Source: Desulfonatronospira sp.
Lineage (GTDB): Bacteria > Desulfobacterota > Desulfovibrionia > Desulfovibrionales > Desulfonatronovibrionaceae
Direction of reading: 5' to 3'
Assembly (NCBI GenBank): GCA_007127015.1
Contig: SLAE01000008.1
Span: 1-17,363 of the forward strand
DNA: 17,363 nt
A program made the position numbers and the translations under genes. This document shows positions 1 to 6,807 of this stretch, in pieces. A model generated the notes under the pieces. It saw only the letters and a program-made list of their open reading frames with translations, was not told the DNA's origin and did no database searches. Numbering within the stretch: the stretch's first letter is position 1; each line of letters opens with the position of its first letter.

Positions 1-1047
1 AGCCCAAAAAAGCTCAGCAGTATTTACCTGGGAGGAGGCACTCCATCTCTTCTTGCCGCAGCTGAAATTCAGCGGATCATGGACTGCGTTTTCAAATTCT
101 TCACTCCGGTGCACGGTTGCGAGATTACCATTGAAGCCAATCCGGAAAGCATTGCTGACCGAGTTTATTTGAAAGATCTGGGTCAGCTGGGCATAAACCG
201 CATAAGCCTGGGTGTTCAGAGTCTGGAAAACAGGCTTTTGAGCGTTTTGTGCCGCGCTCACAACGCGGATCAAGCCAGACGGGCGGCCGGAATGATTCTG
301 GAAGCTGATCACAACCTGAACCTCGATCTTATCTGGGGGTTACCCGGTCAGACAGTTAAAAGCTGGCTGAATGAACTGAATATGGCTACAAAACTTGGTG
401 CTTATCATATTTCCTGCTACGGGCTCAGTCTGGAACCCGGTACAGGACTGCAGAAAATAGTTGAAAGAGGAATGCTGAAGTGTCCCTCTGAACGAACCCT
501 TGCGGAAATGTACCTGCAGGGGGCTGATTATCTGGAAGATAAGGGCTTTCTGCAGTATGAAATTTCCAACTTTGCCCGTCCAGGTTATACTTGCCGCCAT
601 AACCTTGGGTACTGGTCAGGAAGTTCTTTTCTGGGGCTCGGCCCTTCAGCCGTTTCTCATATGCATGGCCGGAGATGGCGTAACCCGGCTTTGGTCAGCG
701 ATTATATTCTGCTGAACGCGAGAAATTTCTCGGGCATTCCGGTTGAGCAGCTTGCCGGGAGCGAACAGCTCAACGAGATGGTCATGCTTTCCCTGCGCAT
801 GTCCAAAGGACTGAATCTTGAAGATTACCTGATTGCGACCGGTGAGAGCTTTTGCCGCAAGTATGCCCGGATCATCAGTGATCTGCAGAAAAGTAAGCTG
901 ATCATGATTTCCAATAAACACGTGAGTCTGACAAAAAAAGGAATGCTTGTCAGCAACTCCATTCTGGAAAAATTTTTTGAGTCGGCACACAAAGACATTG
1001 AAAGCTGTGAATCCAAAAAAGAATTGTCGCCGCAGGAATGTTTATGA
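1..1047 (+). CDS. hemW: HemW-like radical SAM protein (haem chaperone), 5'-truncated by window edge
   Basis: The frame is open from base 1, so the gene begins upstream. The visible 348 residues start just before the GGGTPS motif (about residues 11-16), which follows the radical SAM cysteine motif in this family; the CxxxCxxC motif itself must lie outside the window. Further family signatures follow in order: EANPES, GINRISLGVQS, the LDLIWGLPGQT strand, a YEISNFA segment and the HNLGYW motif, then a C-terminal HemN_C-type domain. HemW proteins belong to the oxygen-independent coproporphyrinogen oxidase family but act as haem-inserting chaperones; true HemN usually carries additional N-terminal residues. 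HemW is my preferred call because of the short overall architecture, though HemN-like cannot be excluded without the N-terminus. The stop overlaps the next gene's ATG in an ATGA, so the two are translationally coupled. Confidence 0.88.
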   Translation, partial: SPKKLSSIYLGGGTPSLLAAAEIQRIMDCVFKFFTPVHGCEITIEANPESIADRVYLKDLGQLGINRISLGVQSLENRLLSVLCRAHNADQARRAAGMILEADHNLNLDLIWGLPGQTVKSWLNELNMATKLGAYHISCYGLSLEPGTGLQKIVERGMLKCPSERTLAEMYLQGADYLEDKGFLQYEISNFARPGYTCRHNLGYWSGSSFLGLGPSAVSHMHGRRWRNPALVSDYILLNARNFSGIPVEQLAGSEQLNEMVMLSLRMSKGLNLEDYLIATGESFCRKYARIISDLQKSKLIMISNKHVSLTKKGMLVSNSILEKFFESAHKDIESCESKKELSPQECL

Positions 1048-1520
1048 CCAGCAGAAACAAGCTGATCAGCATTGAAGATTTTGAATCTATCCGGGATGGA
1101 CTAAAACATAAAAAAATAGTCTTTACCAACGGATGCTTTGACATACTGCATCCTGGCCACGTGGACTATCTGGAAAAAGCCCGTTCTCTGGGGGATATCC
1201 TGGTTGTCGGGCTGAACAGCGATACTTCGGTCAGGCGCATAAAGCCGGGAAAATACCGGCCGGTGAATCCGCAGAAGGACAGGGCCAGGGTTCTCTCGGG
1301 ACTGGGCTGCGTGGACCTGGTCATAATCTTTGATCAGGATACACCCTATCAGCTGATTCAGAGGGTTCTGCCCAAGGTCCTGGTCAAAGGAGGGGACTGG
1401 CCGGTTGAAGACATCGTCGGCCGTGATATTGTTATGGACTTGGGCGGAGAGGTGTTGAGCATACCTTTGACCCCCGGATATTCCACAACCGGAATTATTT
1501 CCAGGATTGTCAGTAAATAA
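1044..1520 (+). CDS. rfaE2: D-glycero-beta-D-manno-heptose 1-phosphate adenylyltransferase (stand-alone RfaE2/HldE C-terminal domain)
   Basis: This enzyme transfers AMP from ATP to heptose-1-phosphate, making the ADP-heptose precursor of the lipopolysaccharide inner core in the cytoplasm. The 158-residue product has the cytidylyltransferase-like fold signature: TNGCFDILHPGHVDYL near the N-terminus with the nucleotide-binding HxGH, then VGLNSD, a long R/K-rich PVNPQKDRARVL stretch, and VKGGDW. The kinase half found in bifunctional HldE is absent, as in organisms that encode RfaE1 and RfaE2 separately. Two in-frame ATGs exist, at 1038 and 1044. I choose 1044 because an AGGA (1034-1037) lies 6 bases before it and because ATG 1044 forms an ATGA overlap with the hemW stop; the SD would abut ATG 1038. 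The gene ends 2 bases from the convergent fliG-like gene. Confidence 0.92.
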   Translation: MTSRNKLISIEDFESIRDGLKHKKIVFTNGCFDILHPGHVDYLEKARSLGDILVVGLNSDTSVRRIKPGKYRPVNPQKDRARVLSGLGCVDLVIIFDQDTPYQLIQRVLPKVLVKGGDWPVEDIVGRDIVMDLGGEVLSIPLTPGYSTTGIISRIVSK

Positions 1521-1522
1521 TG

Positions 1523-2242
1523 TTATTCGCGAAATATGTGCATGCGGATTTCATCAGCGGTTTTTGATGATTTCTGCTCAATTTCTGCCAGCAGTTCCTC
1601 CTTGATTGCCGGATGGGCAGAATTCAATATATCAGCAACTGATTTTGTTCCACCTGCTTTTTGATCTTCACTGGTATCCATGGCGATAAGCTGTTTTTTC
1701 AGCACCTCGTCAACTTCAATAAGCAGTTCATGAGGAACTGCCTCCATATCGGCCAGGCGCACGAAGACATCAGATCTGATTTCCGGCGGAAAATTCTGCA
1801 AAAGCTCGGCAGCGTTTTCAGGCGGGATATGTCCAGCTATCAAGGCAAGGGTTTGTGGGTGTTCATTGAGAAGCATGCATGAAAGAAGCCTTGGGCTTAC
1901 ATTTATCAGTTCCATGAAAGGGGCGGGCGCATCATTGAGACCCAGGACACTTTTCACATGCCGGGCAGTATCTTCGTCCAGAAATTCAGTAAGCATTCTT
2001 TTGACCTGATAGGGTCCGCCCAAGAAGATTTCTTTGTCTGAAATCAAAGTCTGATTAAACTCCTTAAGCACCTCTTCGGCTTTTATTTTGGGAATTGATT
2101 CCATTTCCAGCATTGATCTGGATATGTTGATAATTTCTTCCCTGTCCAGTCGCCTGAAGATTTGCTCAGTGAATTTGTCTCCCAGAGCAAGCAGAAGTAT
2201 GGCTGTTTTTTCCAGTCCACTGATTTTTTTGTCCGAAGTCAC
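1523..2242 (-). CDS. FliG-like protein with N and M domains only (no torque-generating C domain)
   Basis: The 239-residue product is recognisably FliG. Residues 5-100 match FliG_N (LEKTAILLLALG, the FliF-binding domain), residues 115-190 match the middle domain with an intact EHPQ motif at 127-130 (binds FliM in flagellar motors), and GGTKSVADILN at 197-207 matches the linker leading to FliG_C. Normal FliG is about 330-340 residues. This one ends IRMHIFRE, exactly where the IRxLMFxFED start of FliG_C should be, so the whole torque-generating charged-helix domain is missing. The start is GTG at 2242, directly after the fliF-like stop, with AAGGAGGAG ending 9 bases upstream inside that gene; translational coupling is likely. 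The stop lies 2 bases from the convergent rfaE2 stop. No frameshift or internal stop is present. It could be a rearrangement remnant or a re-purposed scaffold protein; the sequence alone does not decide. Confidence 0.88.
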   Translation of the reverse strand: MTSDKKISGLEKTAILLLALGDKFTEQIFRRLDREEIINISRSMLEMESIPKIKAEEVLKEFNQTLISDKEIFLGGPYQVKRMLTEFLDEDTARHVKSVLGLNDAPAPFMELINVSPRLLSCMLLNEHPQTLALIAGHIPPENAAELLQNFPPEIRSDVFVRLADMEAVPHELLIEVDEVLKKQLIAMDTSEDQKAGGTKSVADILNSAHPAIKEELLAEIEQKSSKTADEIRMHIFRE

Positions 2243-3019
2243 TTAAAGCTTCTCCTCCTTAAGCCACTTCTTGATTATTGCAAAGGCCTGCTCAAAGTTT
2301 TGTTCCGCCAGCTGAAAGGTGAAATTCTTTATGCCGTCCAAAGCGGTGATATCCTGAAGTTTTTTCAGATTGTCCCCGCTTATGCCGGACGCCAGGGCTG
2401 TACACTCTTCTGATTCGCCGGCGCCTTCCACCACTTTGTTCTCTTCTGGTTTACCGGTCTTGAAAAAATTCAAGAGCATGGGTCTGAATACCAGGCAGAT
2501 GAAGAGCAAAATGAGCAGGGTATAAAGAAGTATATTTCCAAAGGCTTGAAAAAGGCCCGCTTGTTCTTCCTTAAACTGCGGCCCGGATTCTTTCTGGTAA
2601 ACATCCAGAGAAACCCTGCTCACCCTTAGATCTGTATGTTCGGCATCAAATCCTGTGGAACGCTCAACGAGCTGCCGGATTTCTTCTTTGCTCAAGGGCT
2701 TATGCTGAAGTTCCAAGGAGCTTGTGTCCGAATAAGTACCTTCCACCAGTACAGCCATGCTGAACCGATGGACGTTTTCCTCAGAATCCTGTGCCTTGCT
2801 TTTATGATTGCCGGACTCAACCCAGGTAGAAGCATCTGAAAACAAGAGTCTTAAATCATCACGGGCAAACGTGGTCGCGATCAAGACAAGTGAAAAGGTG
2901 AGCATGGTCAAGACCAGACATACCGGTATTCGCTTAAAAAAAGTTATTCGCTTAAAAAAAGTGGACCTGGAGCATGCCCGGTTAATTTTTTTTTGTACTT
3001 TTTGGAGAAATGGGGTCAT
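2243..3019 (-). CDS. Miniature FliF-like membrane protein (MS-ring protein lacking most ring-building domains)
   Basis: The 258-residue product is about half the usual FliF length (about 550). In order it shows a basic N-terminus, a membrane helix at about 31-51, a short RLLFSDAS stretch resembling the start of the FliF periplasmic domain, a hydrophilic linker (67-84), a FliF_C segment at 85-141 (RFSMAVLVEGTY, then LSKEEIRQLVERSTGFD), a second membrane helix at about 161-180 ending in the family's RPML, and an amphipathic C-terminus (about 236-256, QNFEQAFAIIKKWL) matching the FliG-binding helix. The RBM1-RBM2 region and the first part of RBM3 are missing. I choose ATG 3019 because AGAGGT precedes it with suitable spacing; TTG 3085 and ATG 3058 are possible upstream starts but lack a comparable site. 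It is co-transcribed with the fliG-like gene. Confidence 0.8.
   Translation of the reverse strand: MTPFLQKVQKKINRACSRSTFFKRITFFKRIPVCLVLTMLTFSLVLIATTFARDDLRLLFSDASTWVESGNHKSKAQDSEENVHRFSMAVLVEGTYSDTSSLELQHKPLSKEEIRQLVERSTGFDAEHTDLRVSRVSLDVYQKESGPQFKEEQAGLFQAFGNILLYTLLILLFICLVFRPMLLNFFKTGKPEENKVVEGAGESEECTALASGISGDNLKKLQDITALDGIKNFTFQLAEQNFEQAFAIIKKWLKEEKL
2928..2963. repeat. 18-bp in-frame tandem duplication in the fliF-like gene
   Basis: Two adjacent 18-base units, 2928-2945 and 2946-2963, differ only in the last base. In the minus-strand coding frame they encode FFKRIT and FFKRIP, so the repeat doubles a basic-aromatic hexapeptide directly before the first membrane helix. It preserves the reading frame. 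Confidence 0.9.
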
Positions 3020-3489
3020 GACGGCTACCTCTGTATGTGAATTCGAATTATAAGCCATGGCCCGGACCGTTTGCAGGGGAAACAAAATCAGCCGGTCTGC
3101 CTGCTGTAGTTAACACGGGATGCTTCAGGCAAAAACATATTTCGAGTAGTCATTAAAACTTTGGAGTTCCTTGGTCAACCCGGCAAGTACAACTTTTTGA
3201 CGCACATGACACAATTCAGTCCATGGATGAACAATTGAAGGTGTGGTTGTGCAGTTGACGTATAGACTTTTATAATACTCAAAGATTTGAATCATGTTAT
3301 TGAGGCTTAAGTGGTTGCAATTGTTGTTCCAGATGATTATCAGTAATTCAAAGATTTGATGTAACGATTATCTGTTTTAGGATTGTTTAATTATTTCAGT
3401 GCTCAATATATATTGAAGAAACAACAAACCGGACCCTTGTCAGCGTAAGTTTTTTTTGGCAGTTATCCCTGAAACGAGGGAGGTTGAAT
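3020..3489. other. Gene-free regulatory stretch between the divergent fliF-like and purH-like genes
   Basis: No credible coding frame was found in these 470 bases. A consensus TATAAT on the minus strand at 3047-3052 could serve the fliF-like gene, although no good -35 is visible. On the plus-strand side the 12-base TCAAAGATTTGA occurs twice (3279-3290 and 3348-3359), and a perfect 14-base palindrome lies at 3403-3416 in a likely promoter for the IMP cyclohydrolase gene. I see no recognisable riboswitch, and no sigma-54 or sigma-28 flagellar promoter. Confidence 0.5.
3383..3416 (+). promoter_or_regulatory. Putative promoter with palindromic operator for purH-like/hflX operon
   Basis: TTGTTT (3383-3388) is spaced 18 bases from TATATA (3407-3412). 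The -10 lies inside the perfect palindrome TCAATATATATTGA (3403-3416), a layout expected for a repressor overlapping the -10. It sits about 75 bases before the start codon. AT-rich palindromes arise easily by chance, so this is tentative. Confidence 0.35.
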
Positions 3490-4083
3490 ATGAAATATTT
3501 ACCGGTAAAAAGAGCGGTATTAAGTGTGACCGACAAGACCGGGCTTTCCGAACTGGGTTCTTTTCTGGCCTCTCATGGCACGGAGATCATCTCCACCGGA
3601 GGGACTATGAAGATGCTCCAGGAAAGCGGTGTTTCCGTAACATCAGTAAGTGCCGTTACCGGATTTCCGGAAATTCTGGGAGGCCGGGTAAAAACCCTGC
3701 ATCCCCATATTCATGCCGGTGTCCTGGCGAACAAAGATGAACCAGAGCACATGAATACACTGTCAGAGATGAACATCAAGCCTGTCGATCTGGTTTGTGT
3801 CAACCTGTATGCTTTTGAGGAGGCTATTCAGGGCGATCCCGATCTACAGACCGCAGTGGAACAGATTGATATCGGCGGACCAACTCTGCTCAGGGCTGCC
3901 GCCAAAAATTGTTCCAGCGTATGCGTTTTGCCGCATCCTGACTTTTATCGTCCCTGCATGCGCATGCTGGAAGAAAAAGGTGCCATTGATCTAAAGTTCA
4001 GGATCGAGGCTGCTTCATTTGCCTTTGCCCTGACCAGCCGTTATGATCAAATTATATCCGATTATTTCAAGGATAAAAAATAA
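3490..4083 (+). CDS. purH: IMP cyclohydrolase, stand-alone N-terminal half of PurH
   Basis: It catalyses ring closure of FAICAR to IMP, the last step of purine biosynthesis. The 197 residues cover the MGS-like cyclohydrolase domain: LSVTDKTGL and STGGT near the N-terminus, FPEILGGRVKTLHPHIHAGVL in the middle and IDIGGPTLLRAAAKN at about 126-140. The protein ends in YFKDKK, where bifunctional PurH would run into its AICAR transformylase domain of about 300 residues; that domain is absent here and must be encoded elsewhere or replaced. Stand-alone cyclohydrolases of this kind are known in Desulfovibrio-type bacteria. ATG 3490 is chosen because GGGAGG ends 6 bases upstream. hflX follows after 17 bases, so the two are probably one operon. 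The family assignment is firm; the symbol purH covers only half of the classical protein. Confidence 0.92.
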   Translation: MKYLPVKRAVLSVTDKTGLSELGSFLASHGTEIISTGGTMKMLQESGVSVTSVSAVTGFPEILGGRVKTLHPHIHAGVLANKDEPEHMNTLSEMNIKPVDLVCVNLYAFEEAIQGDPDLQTAVEQIDIGGPTLLRAAAKNCSSVCVLPHPDFYRPCMRMLEEKGAIDLKFRIEAASFAFALTSRYDQIISDYFKDKK

Positions 4084-4100
4084 TTAAAGGAGAGATTCTT

Positions 4101-5753
4101 ATAGCTCAAAAACTTCAAGGCAATCTAACAGGACTTAAACCTCATCAACTGAAGTCATTATCCAGGCTTTATTTTCGAAAGTTTTCACCGGTTTCCGGAT
4201 TCAGCCCGGAGCAGGCCCGAGAACTTGCATCCATCACCCATCAGATAAAAAGACAGATAGGCCTGCTCATTGATCGTCGCGGCCATGTACTCATGGTCAT
4301 CATCGGCGATCAAAGCGGGATACTTATTCCCACTCTGGAACGTTTGCGACAGGGAAGCGGAAGGCTCAGGGGAATAAGGCTTCTACACACACATCTGAAC
4401 AGTAACTGTCTGTCCAAAGAGGATCTGATGGATCTGGTGTTTTTGCGTCTGGATTCAGTATCTGTAATCACTGTTGACGCTCAGGGAACTCCAAACCTCT
4501 TTCAGTGGACACATCTTCTGCCTTCAAACAGGGAAAAGAAACCTTATCAGGTATATGAACCTGTTCACTGGACCAGGGCTGGAGTCAATTATCAGGCCAG
4601 CGTGGATTCACTGGAAAAGGAGCTGGGGAGGGAAGGGGTTTCCTTGGAGAGTCCGTCAGAAGAAGGCAGCGCTCTTCTGGTAAGCGTTGGAACTGAACCC
4701 AAAAAAGAGATGGAAAGATCTCTGGAGGAACTGGGCGCCCTGGCCGGAACCGCCGGACTGGAAGTAGCCGGTTCCCTGATCCAAAGGGTATCCAGAGTCA
4801 ACCCCAAGTCCATTCTGGGCAAGGGCAAAGTGGCTGAACTGGAAGTGATGGCTTTGCAGTCAAATGCTTCGGTTCTAATTTTCGATCAGGAGCTCAGCCC
4901 CACTCAGCTGCGCAACCTGACCGCTCTAACTGACCGGAAGGTAATCGACCGCACGCAACTCATCCTGGACATTTTTGCTCAGCACGCCACTACCAGGGCC
5001 GGAAAACTTCAGGTGGAAATGGCGCAGCTCAAGTATACCCTCCCCAGGCTGATTAAGCAGGACCGGGCCTTGAGCCGTCTGGCCGGAGGAATAGGGGGTC
5101 GCGGTCCGGGTGAGACAAAACTGGAACTTGATCGGCGCAAAATACGCGACCGTATCTCCCGTATCAGGCAGGAACTGCAGAAATTGCGCAAGCATCGTGA
5201 AAACATCAGGGCCAGACGACAGGATATGGAAGTCCCTGTCGTGTCTCTGGTGGGATACACAAACGCAGGCAAATCCACTTTGCTGAACACCTTGACCGGC
5301 AGCAGTATACTGGCTGAAAACAGGCTTTTCGCCACACTTGATCCAACCAGCCGCAAACTGCGCTTCCCTGATGAAAAAGAGGTCGTGCTTACGGATACAG
5401 TCGGTTTTATCCGGGATCTGCCTGATGATTTGCGAGAAGCGTTTATGGCTACACTTGAGGAATTATCTCTGGCCAGAGTCCTGCTGCATGTGGCCGACGC
5501 CTCACATTCGGAAGTGGAGGAGCAGGTGGAGGCAGTTCAGGGAATTCTTCGGCTTCTGGATCTTGATCTTAAACCTCAGATTCTGGTGCTCAACAAGTGG
5601 GATCTGATTCCTGAAGAAAGAAAGCATATCCTGCAGAACATATTCAGGCAGGGGATACCCGTTTCAGCTCTGGATAAGAATACATTGTCCCCTCTGGTGC
5701 AGTCCCTTGAGGACAGGGTTTATGTTTCAAGCTCCATTTCCGCTGGTGCCTGA
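4101..5753 (+). CDS. hflX: GTPase HflX with N-terminal extension, probable AUA start codon
   Basis: HflX is a ribosome-binding GTPase that splits stalled 70S ribosomes after stress. Counting from 4101 the product has 550 residues against 426 in E. coli. Motifs are GGIGGRGPGETKLELD (329-344), G1 GYTNAGKST (385-393), G3 DTVGF (about 432-436) and G4 NKWD (498-501); the protein ends soon after the G domain. The first ATG in frame is at 4293, but codons 4101-4292 translate to a coherent segment (AQKLQGNLTGLKPHQLK onward, then IGLLIDRRGHVL) of the N-terminal domain found in deltaproteobacterial HflX. No ATG, GTG or TTG occurs between the upstream stop at 4074 and 4293. AAAGGAGAG (4086-4094) lies 8 bases (counting from GGAG) before an ATA at 4101, so initiation at AUA is the best explanation; ATT 4095 is too close to the SD. 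A shorter product from 4293 cannot be excluded. Confidence 0.88.
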   Translation: MAQKLQGNLTGLKPHQLKSLSRLYFRKFSPVSGFSPEQARELASITHQIKRQIGLLIDRRGHVLMVIIGDQSGILIPTLERLRQGSGRLRGIRLLHTHLNSNCLSKEDLMDLVFLRLDSVSVITVDAQGTPNLFQWTHLLPSNREKKPYQVYEPVHWTRAGVNYQASVDSLEKELGREGVSLESPSEEGSALLVSVGTEPKKEMERSLEELGALAGTAGLEVAGSLIQRVSRVNPKSILGKGKVAELEVMALQSNASVLIFDQELSPTQLRNLTALTDRKVIDRTQLILDIFAQHATTRAGKLQVEMAQLKYTLPRLIKQDRALSRLAGGIGGRGPGETKLELDRRKIRDRISRIRQELQKLRKHRENIRARRQDMEVPVVSLVGYTNAGKSTLLNTLTGSSILAENRLFATLDPTSRKLRFPDEKEVVLTDTVGFIRDLPDDLREAFMATLEELSLARVLLHVADASHSEVEEQVEAVQGILRLLDLDLKPQILVLNKWDLIPEERKHILQNIFRQGIPVSALDKNTLSPLVQSLEDRVYVSSSISAGA

Positions 5754-5768
5754 GGTGTCAGCATGACA

Positions 5769-5786
5769 AACCCTGTCCCCACAGGG
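5769..5786. terminator. Weak hairpin between convergent hflX and plsY
   Basis: CCCTGT and ACAGGG pair around a CCCC loop in the 38-base gap between the two stop codons. No long U-tract follows on either strand, so intrinsic termination is uncertain. Confidence 0.3.
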
Positions 5787-5791
5787 GCATC

Positions 5792-6397
5792 TTAATACAG
5801 TCCTGACTCCGCAGGATTGTTTCTCCAGCTGTTTTCCTGTCCGGTTAGCACTCTATGTATATTTTCTTCGTGCCTCCAGAAGACTAAAGCCAGAATGATC
5901 AGAGTCAGGGGTATGAATGCAAAATTGCCGGTAAGCAGAAAGAGTATCGGAGCCGCAGTTACCAGGGCCAGAGAGCCCAGAGAAACGTATCCGGTCAGAT
6001 AAATAGCCGCAAGGCAGATGCCTACTATCCAGCCTGTAGCTGCTGGAGACAGGGCCAGAAATATTCCTACGGTTGTAGCCACACCTTTGCCTCCTTTGCC
6101 GTAAAGGAACACTGAGTACATATGACCGATGAGCAAAGCCAGGGCTGTTAAAGAGATGAAAATGGCAGAGGTTGAAAACTGCATGGCCACCCATATCGGG
6201 ATGAACCCCTTGAGTACATCCAGAACCAGCACGATTATTCCATACCGAAAACCACAGAGCCTGCCAACATTGGTCGCGCCGATATTCCTGCTTCCCGCAT
6301 GCCTGGGGTCGACACGGCAGAAGTTGGTGGCAATGAGTACGCCAAAAGGTATGGAACCTATCAGATAGCATATACCTAGCCAGATTATGGTAACCAT
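5792..6397 (-). CDS. plsY: Acyl-phosphate:glycerol-3-phosphate acyltransferase PlsY
   Basis: PlsY is an inner-membrane enzyme that transfers an acyl group from acyl-phosphate to glycerol-3-phosphate, making lysophosphatidate for phospholipid synthesis. The 201-residue product has the usual length and about five membrane helices. The three conserved loops are present: GSIPFG followed by DPRHAGSRNIGATN (about 14-43), GHMYSVFLYGKGGKGVATTVG (about 91-111) and RHEENIHRVLTGQEN near the C-terminus. The ATG at 6397 is supported by AAGGAGAG just upstream. It converges on hflX and is read away from tRNA-Phe, so it is probably a single-gene unit. There is nothing unusual in it. Confidence 0.95.
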   Translation of the reverse strand: MVTIIWLGICYLIGSIPFGVLIATNFCRVDPRHAGSRNIGATNVGRLCGFRYGIIVLVLDVLKGFIPIWVAMQFSTSAIFISLTALALLIGHMYSVFLYGKGGKGVATTVGIFLALSPAATGWIVGICLAAIYLTGYVSLGSLALVTAAPILFLLTGNFAFIPLTLIILALVFWRHEENIHRVLTGQENSWRNNPAESGLY

Positions 6398-6553
6398 TGT
6401 TCTCTCCTTTAGGGGTCTGTTGGATTTGGTGAGAAAAGAATTGCAGTGCCTGCTGTACTTCTAAAAGGGCCTGACCTCAGAAATCGTTTCCTGAATGCGT
6501 GCTTTTACCTTGAAAACCAGGAAAAGTAAATTTGAAATTTGATCAAAAAAGAC

Positions 6554-6587
6554 TTGCCTAAATAAACAGTCTTGGATAGTCTATCAT
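6554..6587 (+). promoter_or_regulatory. Putative promoter of tRNA-Phe
   Basis: TTGCCT (6554-6559) is followed after 17 bases by TAGTCT (6577-6582), with TATCAT just beyond; transcription would start close to the tRNA 5' end at 6604. The -10 is a poor match, so the assignment rests mainly on position. Confidence 0.4.
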
Positions 6588-6603
6588 TTCGTTTGTTGGA
6601 CTT

Positions 6604-6679
6604 GCCGAGGTAGCTCAGTCGGTAGAGCAGGGGACTGAAAATCCCCGTGTGGGCGGTTCGATTCCGTCCCTCGGCACCA
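6604..6679 (+). tRNA. tRNA-Phe (anticodon GAA)
   Basis: A 76-base cloverleaf: acceptor GCCGAGG pairs with CCTCGGC, the D arm is GCTCAGTCGGTAGAGC, the anticodon stem GGGGA/TCCCC encloses loop CTGAAAA with GAA, and the T arm contains GTTCGATTC. The 3' CCA is encoded in the genome. Confidence 0.97.
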
Positions 6680-6692
6680 GGTAAATAATGGG

Positions 6693-6727
6693 CTTACATC
6701 ATAATGTATGATGTAAGTCTTTTTTTA
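6693..6727 (+). terminator. Intrinsic terminator of tRNA-Phe
   Basis: A perfect 11-base stem (6693-6703 with 6707-6717) and a 3-base ATG loop are followed directly by a T-rich tract of about nine bases. It begins 14 bases after the tRNA CCA end. Confidence 0.9.
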
Positions 6728-6751
6728 TCATATAAACAGATAAGTTTTCGT

Positions 6752-6783
6752 AAAAAAGGCCAGGATTAATCCTGGCCTTTTTT
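6752..6783. terminator. Bidirectional intrinsic terminator between tRNA-Phe and the hmc-like operon
   Basis: A perfect 20-base palindrome (6758-6777, GGCCAGGATT and its complement) is flanked by six A on the left and six T on the right, so it can end transcripts from both strands. It lies 25 bases beyond the stop codon of the hmcE-like gene. Confidence 0.88.
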
Positions 6784-6807
6784 ATTAAGTTGAGTTGCTA
6801 CAGAAGA

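Noticed and set aside
3255..3276. TTGACG followed by TATAAT as a promoter
   Set aside because: The spacer is only about 10 bases, too short for a sigma-70 promoter.
5763..5795. Ten-codon frame MTNPVPTGAS directly after hflX
   Set aside because: It overlaps the weak hairpin and the end of plsY and is too short to support.
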